From Platanthera guangdongensis (Eukaryota; Streptophyta; Magnoliopsida; Asparagales; Orchidaceae), in the NCBI GenBank assembly GCA_039583875.1, contig CM077150.1, forward strand, positions 177,143,499 through 177,207,498: 64,000 nt of DNA. The letters are read 5' to 3'. The notes under the pieces were generated by a model. The model was not told the DNA's origin, did no database searches, and was given only the letters and a program-made list of their open reading frames with translations. This document shows, in pieces, positions 22,184 to 31,919 of the stretch; the first letter of the stretch is position 1; every line of letters begins with the position of its first letter. The position numbers were made by a program, and so were the translations under genes.

Positions 22184-23302
22184 CGTGGTACCTGGCAAAA
22201 ATACGATTATACCCAATTTTTTGGGTGCTCCTTGGAGTTAGTCCCCAAGGTTCCCTGCTGCAATCTACCGCGTAGAAACCCGAAAAACTAACATCACAAA
22301 GTCTTCTCCGGCAATACAAGCATAAAGAAAACATCATCAATCCATAATAACTTGTCCAGATGTGCTTCACACAACATGCTTATGTTCGTACTTCGATTCT
22401 GGACTCTAATTACAAAACTATGGGGATACAACGTATCTACCCAAAGGAAGATCCCAAGCTCACCGCACACTCACGGGAGAGGGTTTCCTATGCAAAAGGA
22501 TGAGGACTTCATATGTCCAAGTAGAGTATCGTTATCCTTTGTGCTCTCTTCGGTGCCATGCCAAAGATCTAGAAAGATGAACGCGACAGCAACGATCTTA
22601 CATCAACAGATCCGGACTCATCTTGCGAATCGGAGCTGCAGGACTCCAACGGTGGCGAGATCTAATACCTCTTCTTCCTTCTTCACTCTCCCTTATCTTT
22701 AACACATAGAAAGAGAAGATTCAAAGGAAAAGTGAGATGGAAACCTACACTCTCGGCTATAAACTCGCTGGGGAAACCTCCAGCTGTCGGATCCCTAAAT
22801 AAAACCAGTGAATAGTCATGATTCTATCTAGAATTCAGTTTATGAGCACTACCGCCACGCGGTACCTCAATCGTCAAGCTTCTTAAGGACGCCACTGCTC
22901 ATAACTCGAATCGGGCGTTGACACATGGACACGTCATAACTGCTCTGCTACCGCACTATGGTAAGTCTAGCGCTGCACGGTAGCCAACCCGAGAAATTGG
23001 CCAAAAAAATCGCTAAAGTTACCACCAGCGCTAGTACTACCTCCACGTAGTAAGATCTCAACGGCTAGCCGAAGGCGTTGAGAGCGTTGAGTGCTATCGC
23101 CACGTGATAGTATACTACCGCCCGCGGTAGTCACTCAACGCTTTAAAGCGTTGAGTGTTAGCTCCACACGCTAGCTTACTACCGCCCCGCATTAGGTTCC
23201 CGAGCCCTCAGACGATTTAATTAAAAGGCTAACACCAGCATTAACCGTACTGTTGCGCGTTAGCTCCTAATTCTTCCTTTTTAGGATTTTTGAGGCATTA
23301 CA
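22184..23302 (-). repeat. 3' LTR of element F, 5' part
   Basis: On the minus strand it starts TGTAATGCCTCAAAAATCC at 23302, directly after a polypurine tract. It runs to 22184, where E is inserted. The segment 22184-22300 is a reverse match to C's LTR around 8340-8410 (the CCTTGGGGA-TAACTCCAAGG block). It contains TACCGC...GCGGTAG palindromes at about 22850-23190. Confidence 0.8.
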
Positions 23303-23334
23303 ATTCTCCCCCACTTAAAGAGATTTCGTCCCGA
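23303..23334 (-). other. Polypurine tract of element F
   Basis: The minus strand reads TCTTTAAGTGGGGGAGAAT just before TGTAATGCC, matching the layout of C (15547-15563). Confidence 0.8.
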
Positions 23335-25431
23335 AATTTGATGTTATGGGAAAATATAAAAAGTTAACAGTGCATCTAATTACCTCAGTGAAAAAGCTCA
23401 GGAAACTCCTCTATCATAGTTTGCTCGCACTCCCCAGACAGTTCTTCTTAGCCATAGTTGTCCCAAAAGACCTTGACCATTTTAATGGATTTGTTCCGCA
23501 GCTGCTTGACCTCTATGTCCTCGATGCGAATGGGCTTGACCTTCGTCGTCAACCCACTGGCGACCGACCCTTGATTCGCATCAACCACATGAGTAGTCTA
23601 TTGAATAGCCTTCCGCAATACTGAGATGTGAAATACATCATGTAAACTACTTAACTCCACCGAAAGAGCCAAACGATAGGCAGCATCACCAACACGGTCC
23701 AAGATCTCAAAAGGCCAAACATACCTCTGAGTAAGCTTCTTTATGCGTAAAATCCTTAATACGCCTTTAAACGGCTTTATCTTGAGGTATAACCAATCGC
23801 CCACCGCAAACTCCACATTATGATGCTTGGCATTGTAGAACTTGGCCTGCCTATCTTGAGCGATTAGTATTCGTTCTCGAATCAACCGTATCATTGAAGT
23901 AGCATCTTCAATATCCCTTCGCTTGTACAACTTCGATTCTCCCATTTCTACCCAAGATAATGACATACGACACTTCCTACTGTATAGAGCCTCAAAAGGT
24001 GCCATCTGAATGTTGGCTTTGTTGCAATTATTGTACGTGAACTCAATCATAAAAAGATGGTCCTCCCACCATTTCCCAAAATCCAAAGCACACATATGAA
24101 GCATATCTTCCATTGTCTTGTTCACCCTTTTAGTTTGACAATCTGTCTGTGGGTGAAAAGTTGTGTTGAAGTTCAACTTGGTACCCAACAACTGATGAAT
24201 GACCCTCCAATCATCGGATGTGAACCGACCATCTCGGTCACTAATGATGCTCTGGGGTACGCCATGCAAACGGACAATGCTATCCACATAAAGCTTCGCC
24301 AGCTTCTCCACCGAATCATCCTTCCTATTGCTTATGCAATGTGACACCTTCGTTAAACAATAAACGACCACCCAAATGGCGTCATTCCCCTTGTGCGATC
24401 TCGACAAGTCGTGTACAAAAAACATGGAGATGTCATCAAATTTCCACTCTGGTATAGGTAAAGACTTCAGGAATCTTCCAGGCTTCTGGCATTCGACCTT
24501 TACAAAGGAACACGTCTGACATTTCATTATATATAATGTTATGACCTTCTTCAGACCTGGCCACCAGAACAGTTTATTCATGTGCTTGAACATCTTAGTG
24601 CTCCCGAGGTGAATCGAATACTTTATGAAATGCGCGTCGTACAAAAATTCTTCTCGTAACTTCCTCATATTGGGGACACACAATCGACTACCTTTCCATA
24701 AAAGCCCATCGTCGATAGAGAGCTGGTTGTTAGACCCAACAATGGCCTCCCCCACGTGACGTTTCAAGCTCACGTCCAACTCCAAGGCCTGTCGAATTCT
24801 GTCCGCAAGGTCGTATTGAACCTATGTCCAACTCAAACACGTGTTTGTACTATATCCCTTGTCAACACAAGAGATCTCCACGGCCTCCAAATCCCGAATA
24901 AGCCACTCGTTGTGCATCTGTAACCAGTTGTCCCATGCAAGAGTCCTACGTCTCAAAGCATCTGCCACAATGTTCCCCTTCCCTGGAATATAATGAATCT
25001 TGTATGTGTAGTCCCCAAGGAACTCCATCGACCATCACTGACACAAGTTTAGGTCCTTCTGATCTATCAGATACTTCAGGCTTTTGTGATCTGAATAAAT
25101 ATCGACCTTAACCCCATACCTATAATGCCTCCAAAGCTTGAGAGCGAATACCATGGCCGTAAACTCCAAATCATGGACTGGGTAATTCCTCTCATGCAAC
25201 TTCAATTGGAACAATCCATAGTCTATCACCTTCCCGTGCTGAAGTAAAACACAACCTAATCCACTCCCAGCGATGTCACTATAAATCGCATAGCCCTCTG
25301 ATCCACATGGAGAACCTAAGGGAGGCATCTTGGTCAGACGACACTATAGTTCTTTGAAAGCTTGTGCGCACTCTGGCGACCATACAAACTTCTTAACCTT
25401 CCTAGTCAGAGTAGTGAGAGGAAATGACTAT
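23335..25431 (-). pseudogene. pol: RNase H, integrase and tail of element F
   Basis: Read from 25431 leftward: end of RT/connection, RNase H ([31 protein letters not shown]), a short frame 25028-24822, then a 395-codon open IN frame 24785-23598 with zinc-domain H/C residues. The first catalytic motif reads M-F-F-V-H (D lost), the second S-D-R-D-G-R-F is kept, and the third reads QTKRVN (E changed to K). The C-terminal chromodomain-like part 23597-23335 is in pieces. G interrupts F at 25425-25432; gag and RT are not in the window. Confidence 0.88.
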
Positions 25432-26164
25432 ACAACCACGGGATCACGGGAGGCAACTCGAGGAGTGCTGAGTTAGGGGCGAGAGGGGCGAGAGGACAGC
25501 AGGGACGAGTAGGACCATAGGGTCAACTCGCCGGTATTTTAAAGAGGCAGAATATAAGCAGCGAGACAGTAATAACAGAACGACAAGATGGCTCTCGCGA
25601 ACACGCGCTGGCCTTTTATGGAAAGACTCCTCTCACAAGGCGGGAGACTCACGAGATGAGAAGATAGGCTCGTCTCACCCGCCGACTATTTTCTCACTCG
25701 CCATAGGGGAAAAAGGTGTTTTTACTTTCTTACCCCCAAAGGGGATTTTCCCCTTTTACCCCAGGTAATTTTCCCCTTTTACCATTTGTGGTCTGTATAT
25801 AACCCTTCAGAAAAGCAAAGTTTGGTTGTTGGTAGACCCAACAAAGGTTATTTTGGTAATTTCAGGTCGATTCAGTTTGGTTATTGGCAGGTCAAACTCA
25901 GAGGCCTATAAATAGACCGATAAGGTGCCCTGATAATGTTGTTGAACCCTTTTAATCTTCTTCCTCTAAGGCACCTAGCTCAGCACTAGCTAGGGAGGGG
26001 AAGAGCTTCTGATTTCTCCGGGAAAGAGGTGGGACCTCCAAGCTGAGGCCCTCGATCTGTTTCTGATTCTGAGACTCACGTCAGGAGGGTGGTCCGAGAA
26101 GAGTATGTGTGAGATGCAACTTCAATTCCAAACTCTAGGAGGGGCCAGGTTACTGGCTTCAACA
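25425..26164 (+). repeat. Putative 5' LTR of element G
   Basis: Starts near the end of homology to F (TGACTATACAACC) and ends GGCTTCAACA before a T-run. A clear TATA box, TATAAATA, is at 25907-25914, about 250 bases before the end, as expected for an LTR promoter. No second copy is available to confirm it. Confidence 0.5.
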
Positions 26165-26565
26165 TTTTTTGTGCTGTGAGCGTGGACCGTAGCCTACACA
26201 GAAGAATCTTAAATTTCCTCATGGCAGGAGGTCATGTACAAGGAGACGGGGACAGGTTTGAGAACCTGGGAGGATTCGTAGGAAGGGAGTAATTCATGGC
26301 GTCCAACAAAGGCATCATGGACATGTTACAGGGGATCTCATGGCAGGGCGACTGCTCGACCCCTTTACCTCAGGCTCCCGCTCTCGCGCAACAGGATGAG
26401 CTCGTCTCTGCAAGAGTTGGAGACGACGCCCCCGGGAGGTGACCTGGAAAGGAAGTGCTGATAGAAGGAGGCGGGCGTGACCTGGCGGGAAGGGAGTTAT
26501 TCCCAAGCCCTGCGAGTGACGTCTAGCTAGGAGGCATTGTCGCGCGAGTAGGAGAAGCGAGACCC
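26165..26565 (+). other. Leader region of element G
   Basis: G-rich leader after the putative LTR, with a possible degenerate primer-binding sequence (GTGCTGTGAGCGTGGA) just downstream of the LTR end. No confident coding sequence; short frames in both directions look like chance. Confidence 0.4.
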
Positions 26566-27025
26566 ATGGTGAGAGGGTACCCATTCTGCGAGTTGATCCT
26601 TTTAGCTCCAGTCCCAGAAGGGTTCAGAGAGCCCGAGATGAAATACTATGTGGGAAAAGATGACCCTCTCCAGCACCTGCAATTGTTCGAAGATGCGGTC
26701 TCCATCAGGCCGATGACAGACATGTTCAAGTGCCATCTTTTCGCCATCACCTTGAAGGATAAAGCAAGGGACTATTTCATCAACTTCCAACAGGCTCGAT
26801 ATACAATTTTGAAGACCTAAGTAGAAGCTTCCAGTTGCGTTTCTCAACCACAAAGAAAAGGAAGAAGAATCCCGAGTTAATTTTTCTGATCCGGCAGAGG
26901 GCAGATAAGTCCTTGGCCCAGTATATAGACAGGTTCCAGGAAGAGATTTTGGATATTCAGGAGTGTACCACCTCCAGGATTTGGACAGGGTATCCCTCGA
27001 TCGTGCCCGAAGCTGCGATGACCTA
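26566..27025 (+). pseudogene. gag: Gag fragment of element G
   Basis: Two adjoining frames. The first (26566-26820) has P-F-C-E-L-I-L-L-A-P-V-P-E-G-F, then a Y-x-G-K-x-D-P-x-x-H-L block and FAITLKDKARDYF; the second continues with F-L-I-R-Q-R-A-D-K-S-L-A-Q-Y-I-D-R-F. This pattern is typical of the retrotransposon gag domain in Tat/Ogre-like Ty3/gypsy elements. Separated by a TAA at 26818-26820 and a frame change; ends with TAA at 27024-27026. No zinc knuckle follows. Confidence 0.75.
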
Positions 27026-27154
27026 AAAAGATTCTATCCATAACCTTCTTCCATCTTTCAATACTTCTAAATTTGTGCTATCCTTTTGATATAATGGAAC
27101 ACGGGTGTCTTATTTCATTGAATGAGAGCGAAATGGAGAGAGGCAAAGACCCCA

Positions 27155-27842
27155 AGCAGACCCGCTGACCAGGATCTCACCTAGCTGGCAGGACCGTAGG
27201 CTCACTTATTGGTTGGAGGTTGTTTGGAGAGGAGACCATGAGCAGACCCGCTGACCAGGATCTCACCTAGCTCGCAGGACTATAGGCTCACTCGGTGGTT
27301 GGAGGTTGTTTTGAGAGGAGACCCCAAACAGACCCGTTGACCAGGCTTTCACCTAGGTGGTAGGACTATAGGCTCACTCATTGGTTGGAGGTTGTTTGGA
27401 GAGGAGACCCCGAGTAGACCCGCTGACCAGGCTCTCACCTAGCTAGCAGGACTGTAGGCTCACTTGGTGTTTGGACGTTGTTTGGAGAGGAGACCCCGAG
27501 CAGACACGCTAATCAGGCTCTCAAATAATTAGCAGTACTGTAGGCTCACTCGGTGGTTGGAGATTGCTTGGAGAGGAGATCCGGAGCAGACATGCTGACC
27601 AGGCTCTCACCTAGCTGGCAGAACTATAGGCTCACTCTGTGGCTGGAGGTTGTTTGAAGTGGAGACCCCGAGTAGACCCGATGACCAGGCTCTCACCTAG
27701 CTGGCAAGACTGTAGGCTCACTCAATGGTTGGAAGTTGTTTGGAGAGGAGACCCTGAGTAGACCCGCTGACCAGGCTCTCATCAAGCTGACAGGGGGTAT
27801 AGGCTCACTCAGTGTTGAAATGAACGGTGGGATCCCTCAAAT
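27155..27842 (+). repeat. Tandem array, eight copies of an 86-bp unit
   Basis: Units start at 27155, 27241, 27327, 27413, 27499, 27585, 27671 and 27757, exactly 86 bases apart. The consensus contains AG(C/T)AGACCCGCTGACCAGG, CTCACCTAGCTGGCAGGAC, TAGGCTCACTC and GGTTGGAGGTTGTTTGGAGA. Units differ by scattered substitutions, but no indels are apparent until the decayed end of the last copy. Confidence 0.93.
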
Positions 27843-28398
27843 AAAAATGTCAATACTTACCAGCGAATGAGGGAAGTTTGTGGAAGATGAAAGACCCTTA
27901 TGATAAGAAGAGATTGGTGTCATGCAAATAAGGAGAGGCATTCCTAATCGACGCTCGAAACAGAGGGTCTCTCCCATAGCGAGTATGCTCTCATGTACAA
28001 AGGGCGGATTTCGCATAAAAGGTTAAAGAGTGCTGATTTCTCATAAAGGCGGGTTCGTCTCTTGGGTCTACTCGCGCTAGATTCGTCTTGACGCGAGACG
28101 AGGGGATATGGCCAAACGGTTTCGCGCACGGAAGGGGCAAGGAGAGGTCTAATAACTCGTGCCCTAAACCAATTCTCAAAGCAAGACAGCAGTAGATAAA
28201 GCAAAATAAACTAAGTGGAACATAGAGCGAAGGGTTGTAACAAAAATTTCCTTGTTCATTACAGAAAAAGGAGGCAAACGTTCTCCCGCGAAACATTTTA
28301 GCATTTCAAAAAGAAATGTTTCAGTGTCTCAAAAAACAAGTAAAAAGTACAAGTGGAGGGAAGCAAAAAAAAGAGGAGGAAGAGAAGTCTCGGGTCTC
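27843..28398. other. Unassigned stretch of element G
   Basis: Nothing convincing is encoded. It contains GAGAGG- and CTCGCGC-rich segments and reading frames on the minus strand (27944-28296) without recognisable domains. It lies between the tandem array and the MITE and may be the 3' untranslated part of the antisense ORF. Confidence 0.4.
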
Positions 28399-28406
28399 GT
28401 TGGCAC

Positions 28407-28946
28407 TAGGGCTGAGCATATTATTCGAAACTCGAAATTCGCTCGAAAATCGTTCGAAAATTGAGCCGAATCGGAATCGTTTAAAATTGATTCGACTCAA
28501 TTTGAGCCGATTCAATTTGTCTCGAATCTGATTTCGAGTCGATTTCGAGCCAGGCCTGAATCGCTCGAAATATGATTCGAATCAACTCGAATTAATTAAA
28601 AAAATTATGTATTTATTAATATATTCTTATTTTAAGATTAAAAATAACAAAATTTAACCTAAATAAAAAGAATGAAGACTTTAAGTGTTTCATTTGCTAA
28701 ATTTATCGGTTGTCCAATTTAATTTTGAGCAAAGTAGGAATAAAACGAAAAATTACTCAATTTCGAGCCGACCCGATTCGATTTCGAGCCGACTCGGAAT
28801 CGAGTCATTTCGAGTCGAGCAAACTCGACTCGAAATCAATTTCGATTTCGAGTCGATTTTGAGTCGATTTCGAGCCGAGTTCGAGTCGAAAATTTCGATT
28901 TCGAGCCGAACCAAAATCGCTCGAACTCGACTCGATATCAGCTCTA
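28407..28946. mobile_element. hAT-like MITE with 8-bp TSD (540 bp)
   Basis: Terminal inverted repeats TAGGGCTGA and TCAGCTCTA (one mismatch in nine) bound a 540-bp AT-rich insert full of TTCGAGTCGA- and TTTCGAGCCGA-type repeats in both orientations. It is flanked by a perfect 8-bp duplication GTTGGCAC at 28399-28406 and 28947-28954. The 8-bp TSD and the TAGGGCTGA end fit non-autonomous hAT transposons. No transposase ORF. Confidence 0.9.
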
Positions 28947-28954
28947 GTTGGCAC

Positions 28955-29797
28955 ACCTTCATCCTTCTTCACTAGAAGCTGAGCCCTCATCCGTCTCGCC
29001 ATAGAGCTATGGCACCAGGTCGTGTGCGGTGACCGTCTCGGCATCTTCTCTAACAATCCCCAGCTCCTTCATAATCTTCAAAATGAGCTCGGTCGTCTTA
29101 ATGTTGGAGTCCCGATAGATCTCGTCGACCTCATCAAAAGAATAATGAGGATGTGGATGTGCTTGAAGTGGATCCGGGTGAGAGGCAGACCGGGAACTGT
29201 TCAGGGGATGAGCGTTCTGGGCCTTCAAGTTTTTATTTTCCTCCTCCAGGGCTGCTATACATGAACGCATCCGATATGCCATCTCGGCATCATGCGAAGA
29301 GCTCATCATTCAACAAAAGCTTATACGAGAGTGAAACTAGTCAGAAATGATATTAAATGCTTACCACACCGCCCGGGATGTTGGCGAGAAGATAGTCGAC
29401 AATCGCTAGCCTCTTCTCGAGTTCGTCTGACTTCTCTCGCTCCTCCACAAGGCCCGCCTCGGCATCCTTCCATCTTTTTCTATTGAAAACTAGGCGGCGC
29501 GAGACTCGGTGTGAGAGCTCCAGGGCACGAAGTTGAGCTTGAGCAGTCTTCAGGATGAGGTCTCGCGACGTGTCCTTGTCGAAGCGATCTGTTCCAGGGC
29601 CACCATAGAGGCCATAGTCGAGAGAGAAGGTGTGGTTGGTTGGGAGGTCCTGCTCCTTCCATGAGGAAACGAGGGTGGATACCGATACCCGGTTCGAGTC
29701 CTTTTCCCATAGAAGGACTGGGTCACCGGCTGCGTCATTCACCACGGGCCCCTTGTTGTAGTTTTCGTGCCAGGAGGGGGCTGGGTGATTGGAGGAG
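28955..29797 (-). pseudogene. Antisense coiled-coil ORF of element G
   Basis: The minus-strand frame from 29797 to 29353 encodes a charged, heptad-like segment (R-A-L-E-L-S-H-R-V-S-R-R-L-V, then E-E-R-E-K-S-D-E-L-E-K-R-L) predicted to form a coiled coil. It ends just after a donor-like GTG|GTAAGC. A second frame, 29309-29007 (EMAYRMRSCIAALEEENKNL), continues coiled-coil character, and a splice between them is plausible though I could not fix a phase-correct acceptor. It resembles the accessory antisense ORFs of Tat-type elements. The function is unknown. Confidence 0.5.
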
Positions 29798-31114
29798 TGA
29801 TGGAGACGACGGCCCCCAACATGTTGAAGATGATGAAGGCTTGCTCGCGGAAGATCCTTCTCCGTCTCCAACAAAAGACTTACGTCGTCATGGTGATCGT
29901 GTGGAGCGTCGCTACAGCCTCCGCCCGCGGCGCAAAACCACATAATATTATTTAGTTGAATAATTTTAATATTATTTGACTTTATTATGCTATTTGTTTG
30001 GAGCATTTTATTATTTCCTTATGGTTTAAAAACATTAGAGTTTATATTTTATTGTTGGGCTGCATGTATCCAAAGTATGATGTATGCATATATATAGGCA
30101 TGTAATGTTTTCATTTTGGAGAATTTGAATGAGAATTTGAAAACCCTAACTCCTCTTAAAGACTTTTTCTCATCCTCCCACTCTCTTCTAAATTTTGGCC
30201 TACCCTAGTCCCTCCTTCCTAGCTACCAACCACACATCCCCCCTCCTCCTTCCTTTCTTCCATTCGGCCATAACCCTAGCCGCCGCCTCCACTAGCCAAT
30301 AAAGCCCCACCGCCATCCTTCCTCCCTCACACAGCCGAGCCTCCTCTCCCTTCCACCGCCACCTTTTGTCTCTCCAAAATAATAGTCTCACGATTTTCTC
30401 CACCACCCCTCTCCAACAAAACCGACCACCCCTCATATCACAAACCCGACCACCCCTCTCAAACTCAAAATCCGACCAGCCACCTTCAAGGACAAAACGC
30501 AGCCACCCCCTTGTTCTCTCGGTGGTGTTTTCGTGGACCATCAACCAAGGTGTGAAGCGACGAAGGAGGACGAATTTTCTCTCCATCCGGCGTATCTCTG
30601 GCGGAGCTATTGAAGAGCGACGCAAGTTAAATAATCGGAATCATCCATTCTGATTTATGTAACGAAAAATTCCTACCTTTGTGTGTTTCTTTTCCTAGAT
30701 ATTCTTGTGGTGGAAATTCTTGGCGTTGGATTTAGAATCGCTAAATAATCGTGGTTTCTTCGATTGGTTTTTGTGTTTATCTTGATCGAATTAATTTTCA
30801 AAAGGTTTGGCGAACCTCGTAACTTTTTGTTCGGAGAGATCTACCGTTTTTCGGATCGTAAATTTTGGTAGATCTCTTTTGGTACAACTTTCGCTCGATC
30901 GGACCGGGTGGGTCCTTTTAGCTGGAAAGCATATTGGCCTATCGCCTCTATTCGATCCTAAACAGTTTGGCTACTCGTACGTTAGCATTAAAGTGATATA
31001 ATTGCTTGGGGTGTGCGCGGCGTAGAAATTTGTGCGAGTGTAGAATTTGAATCGTCGAGAGACAAACATGCTTATTCGGTAGATTTCCCGGCGTCAACGC
31101 ATAGGCCTACATCA
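29798..31114 (+). repeat. 5' LTR of element H (1317 bp)
   Basis: Starts TGATGGAGACGACGG and ends CCTACATCA before the PBS, and pairs with the truncated LTR at 57879-58262. A TATATATA box is at 30089-30096. The first 148 bases are an open frame ending in TAA, matching the end of H pol in the 3' LTR. A TGATGAAGAC-like start is a feature I associate with CRM (centromeric) elements. Minus- and plus-strand frames at 30200-30653 are low-complexity leader sequence. Confidence 0.9.
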
Positions 31115-31117
31115 ATT

Positions 31118-31129
31118 TGGTATCAGAGC
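31118..31129 (+). other. Primer binding site of element H
   Basis: TGGTATCAGAGC, a perfect match to the consensus initiator tRNA-Met PBS, lies three bases after the LTR end. The leader 31130-31416 that follows is AT-rich and has no coding content. Confidence 0.92.
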
Positions 31130-31431
31130 CAGGTTCACGTCAATTTCCCAATTGGCACCCTTCCTCTCTTGTCGTGCACGTCGACACGTACTTTTGTATT
31201 GCACGTTGTTTTGGTCAAAATTATAAAAAAAATTTCCTGGTCTGCCAATAGCGGCCTAAAATTCATATTTTTCAGCAAAAAAATCAAATTTTTTTTTAAT
31301 AATCTTTGATTTATTTTCATGAAGAAAATTAAAAATATATATTTTTTCCCCTAGATAGTAAGCAGGAACAATTCTTTCATTGTCTTTTTCTTTAGACAAG
31401 ACTACTGTTTAGTTGTATGCGCACTAGATTA

Positions 31432-31919
31432 GGTATGGAGTATTCCCCGTCTTCTTCCAATATGGCGGACGAACGGGATGAGGGTCATGGTCTCACAACA
31501 CTTGAGGAACTCTGCCAGGATTTCACTGAACAAATGACGGCTATTAGGGAGACGCTTCACGATCTGAGATTAAGTATTGCGGCTCCCCGTAATCAACCCT
31601 CAAACCAACGCGTGGAAGGAAATATTAATCCTAACCTAAACCTTAATCATGAACAAGTTCCGCGAGCACCGTTCGAGTTTGATATTACGAGGGCCATCCG
31701 GGTCAAACCCCCATTATACGATGGATTGGGAGAACCCCAAGTTTTCCAAGACTGGGTTATGGAGATAGAGTGCTACTTCGAGTGGTATAATCTGAATGAC
31801 GTGGGTAAGGTGCGAGTGGCGAGAATGAAATTGTTGGGTAGGGTTAAGATATTTTGGTTGAATGAGGAGCGACGTTTGAAAGTCAAGAATGGCGAGTTAC
31901 CCATTACTTGGGAAGACAT
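31432..31919 (+). pseudogene. gag: Gag of element H, first part
   Basis: Open frame through 31919 (an ATG at 31435 is a reasonable start). It carries I-R-V-K-P-P-L-Y-D-G, FQDWVMEIECYFEWYN and V-A-R-M-K-L-L-G-R-V-K-I-F-W, a classic chromovirus capsid. S is inserted after the codons for W-E-D. The frame continues directly at 43953 once S and one copy of GACAT are discounted. The Asn/Pro-rich N-terminal region is typical. Confidence 0.9.

Larger units (their letters stand above)
25425..29797 (+). mobile_element. Element G: gag-only Tat/Ogre-like LTR element (truncated)
   Basis: Between F pol and the H LTR lies a different element: a probable LTR to about 26164, leader, a gag-like frame (26566-27025), an 86-bp tandem array, unassigned sequence, and an antisense coiled-coil ORF at the right. 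No RT, RNase H or IN is seen. The gag resembles those of the Tat/Ogre group, whose members often carry extra antisense ORFs. The right LTR is not found, so G is cut off where H begins at 29798. The left border is uncertain by a few bases. Confidence 0.6.

Noticed and set aside
27155..27842. CRISPR-like array
   Set aside because: Repeats are directly adjacent 86-mers without unique spacers, in plant DNA; a minisatellite-type tandem repeat.
29798..31114. H as a tandem LTR-internal-LTR array, because a pol C-terminus appears just upstream of its 5' LTR
   Set aside because: The apparent pol tail is inside the LTR itself: the LTR starts TGATGGAG at 29798 and 57879, so no second internal region is needed.
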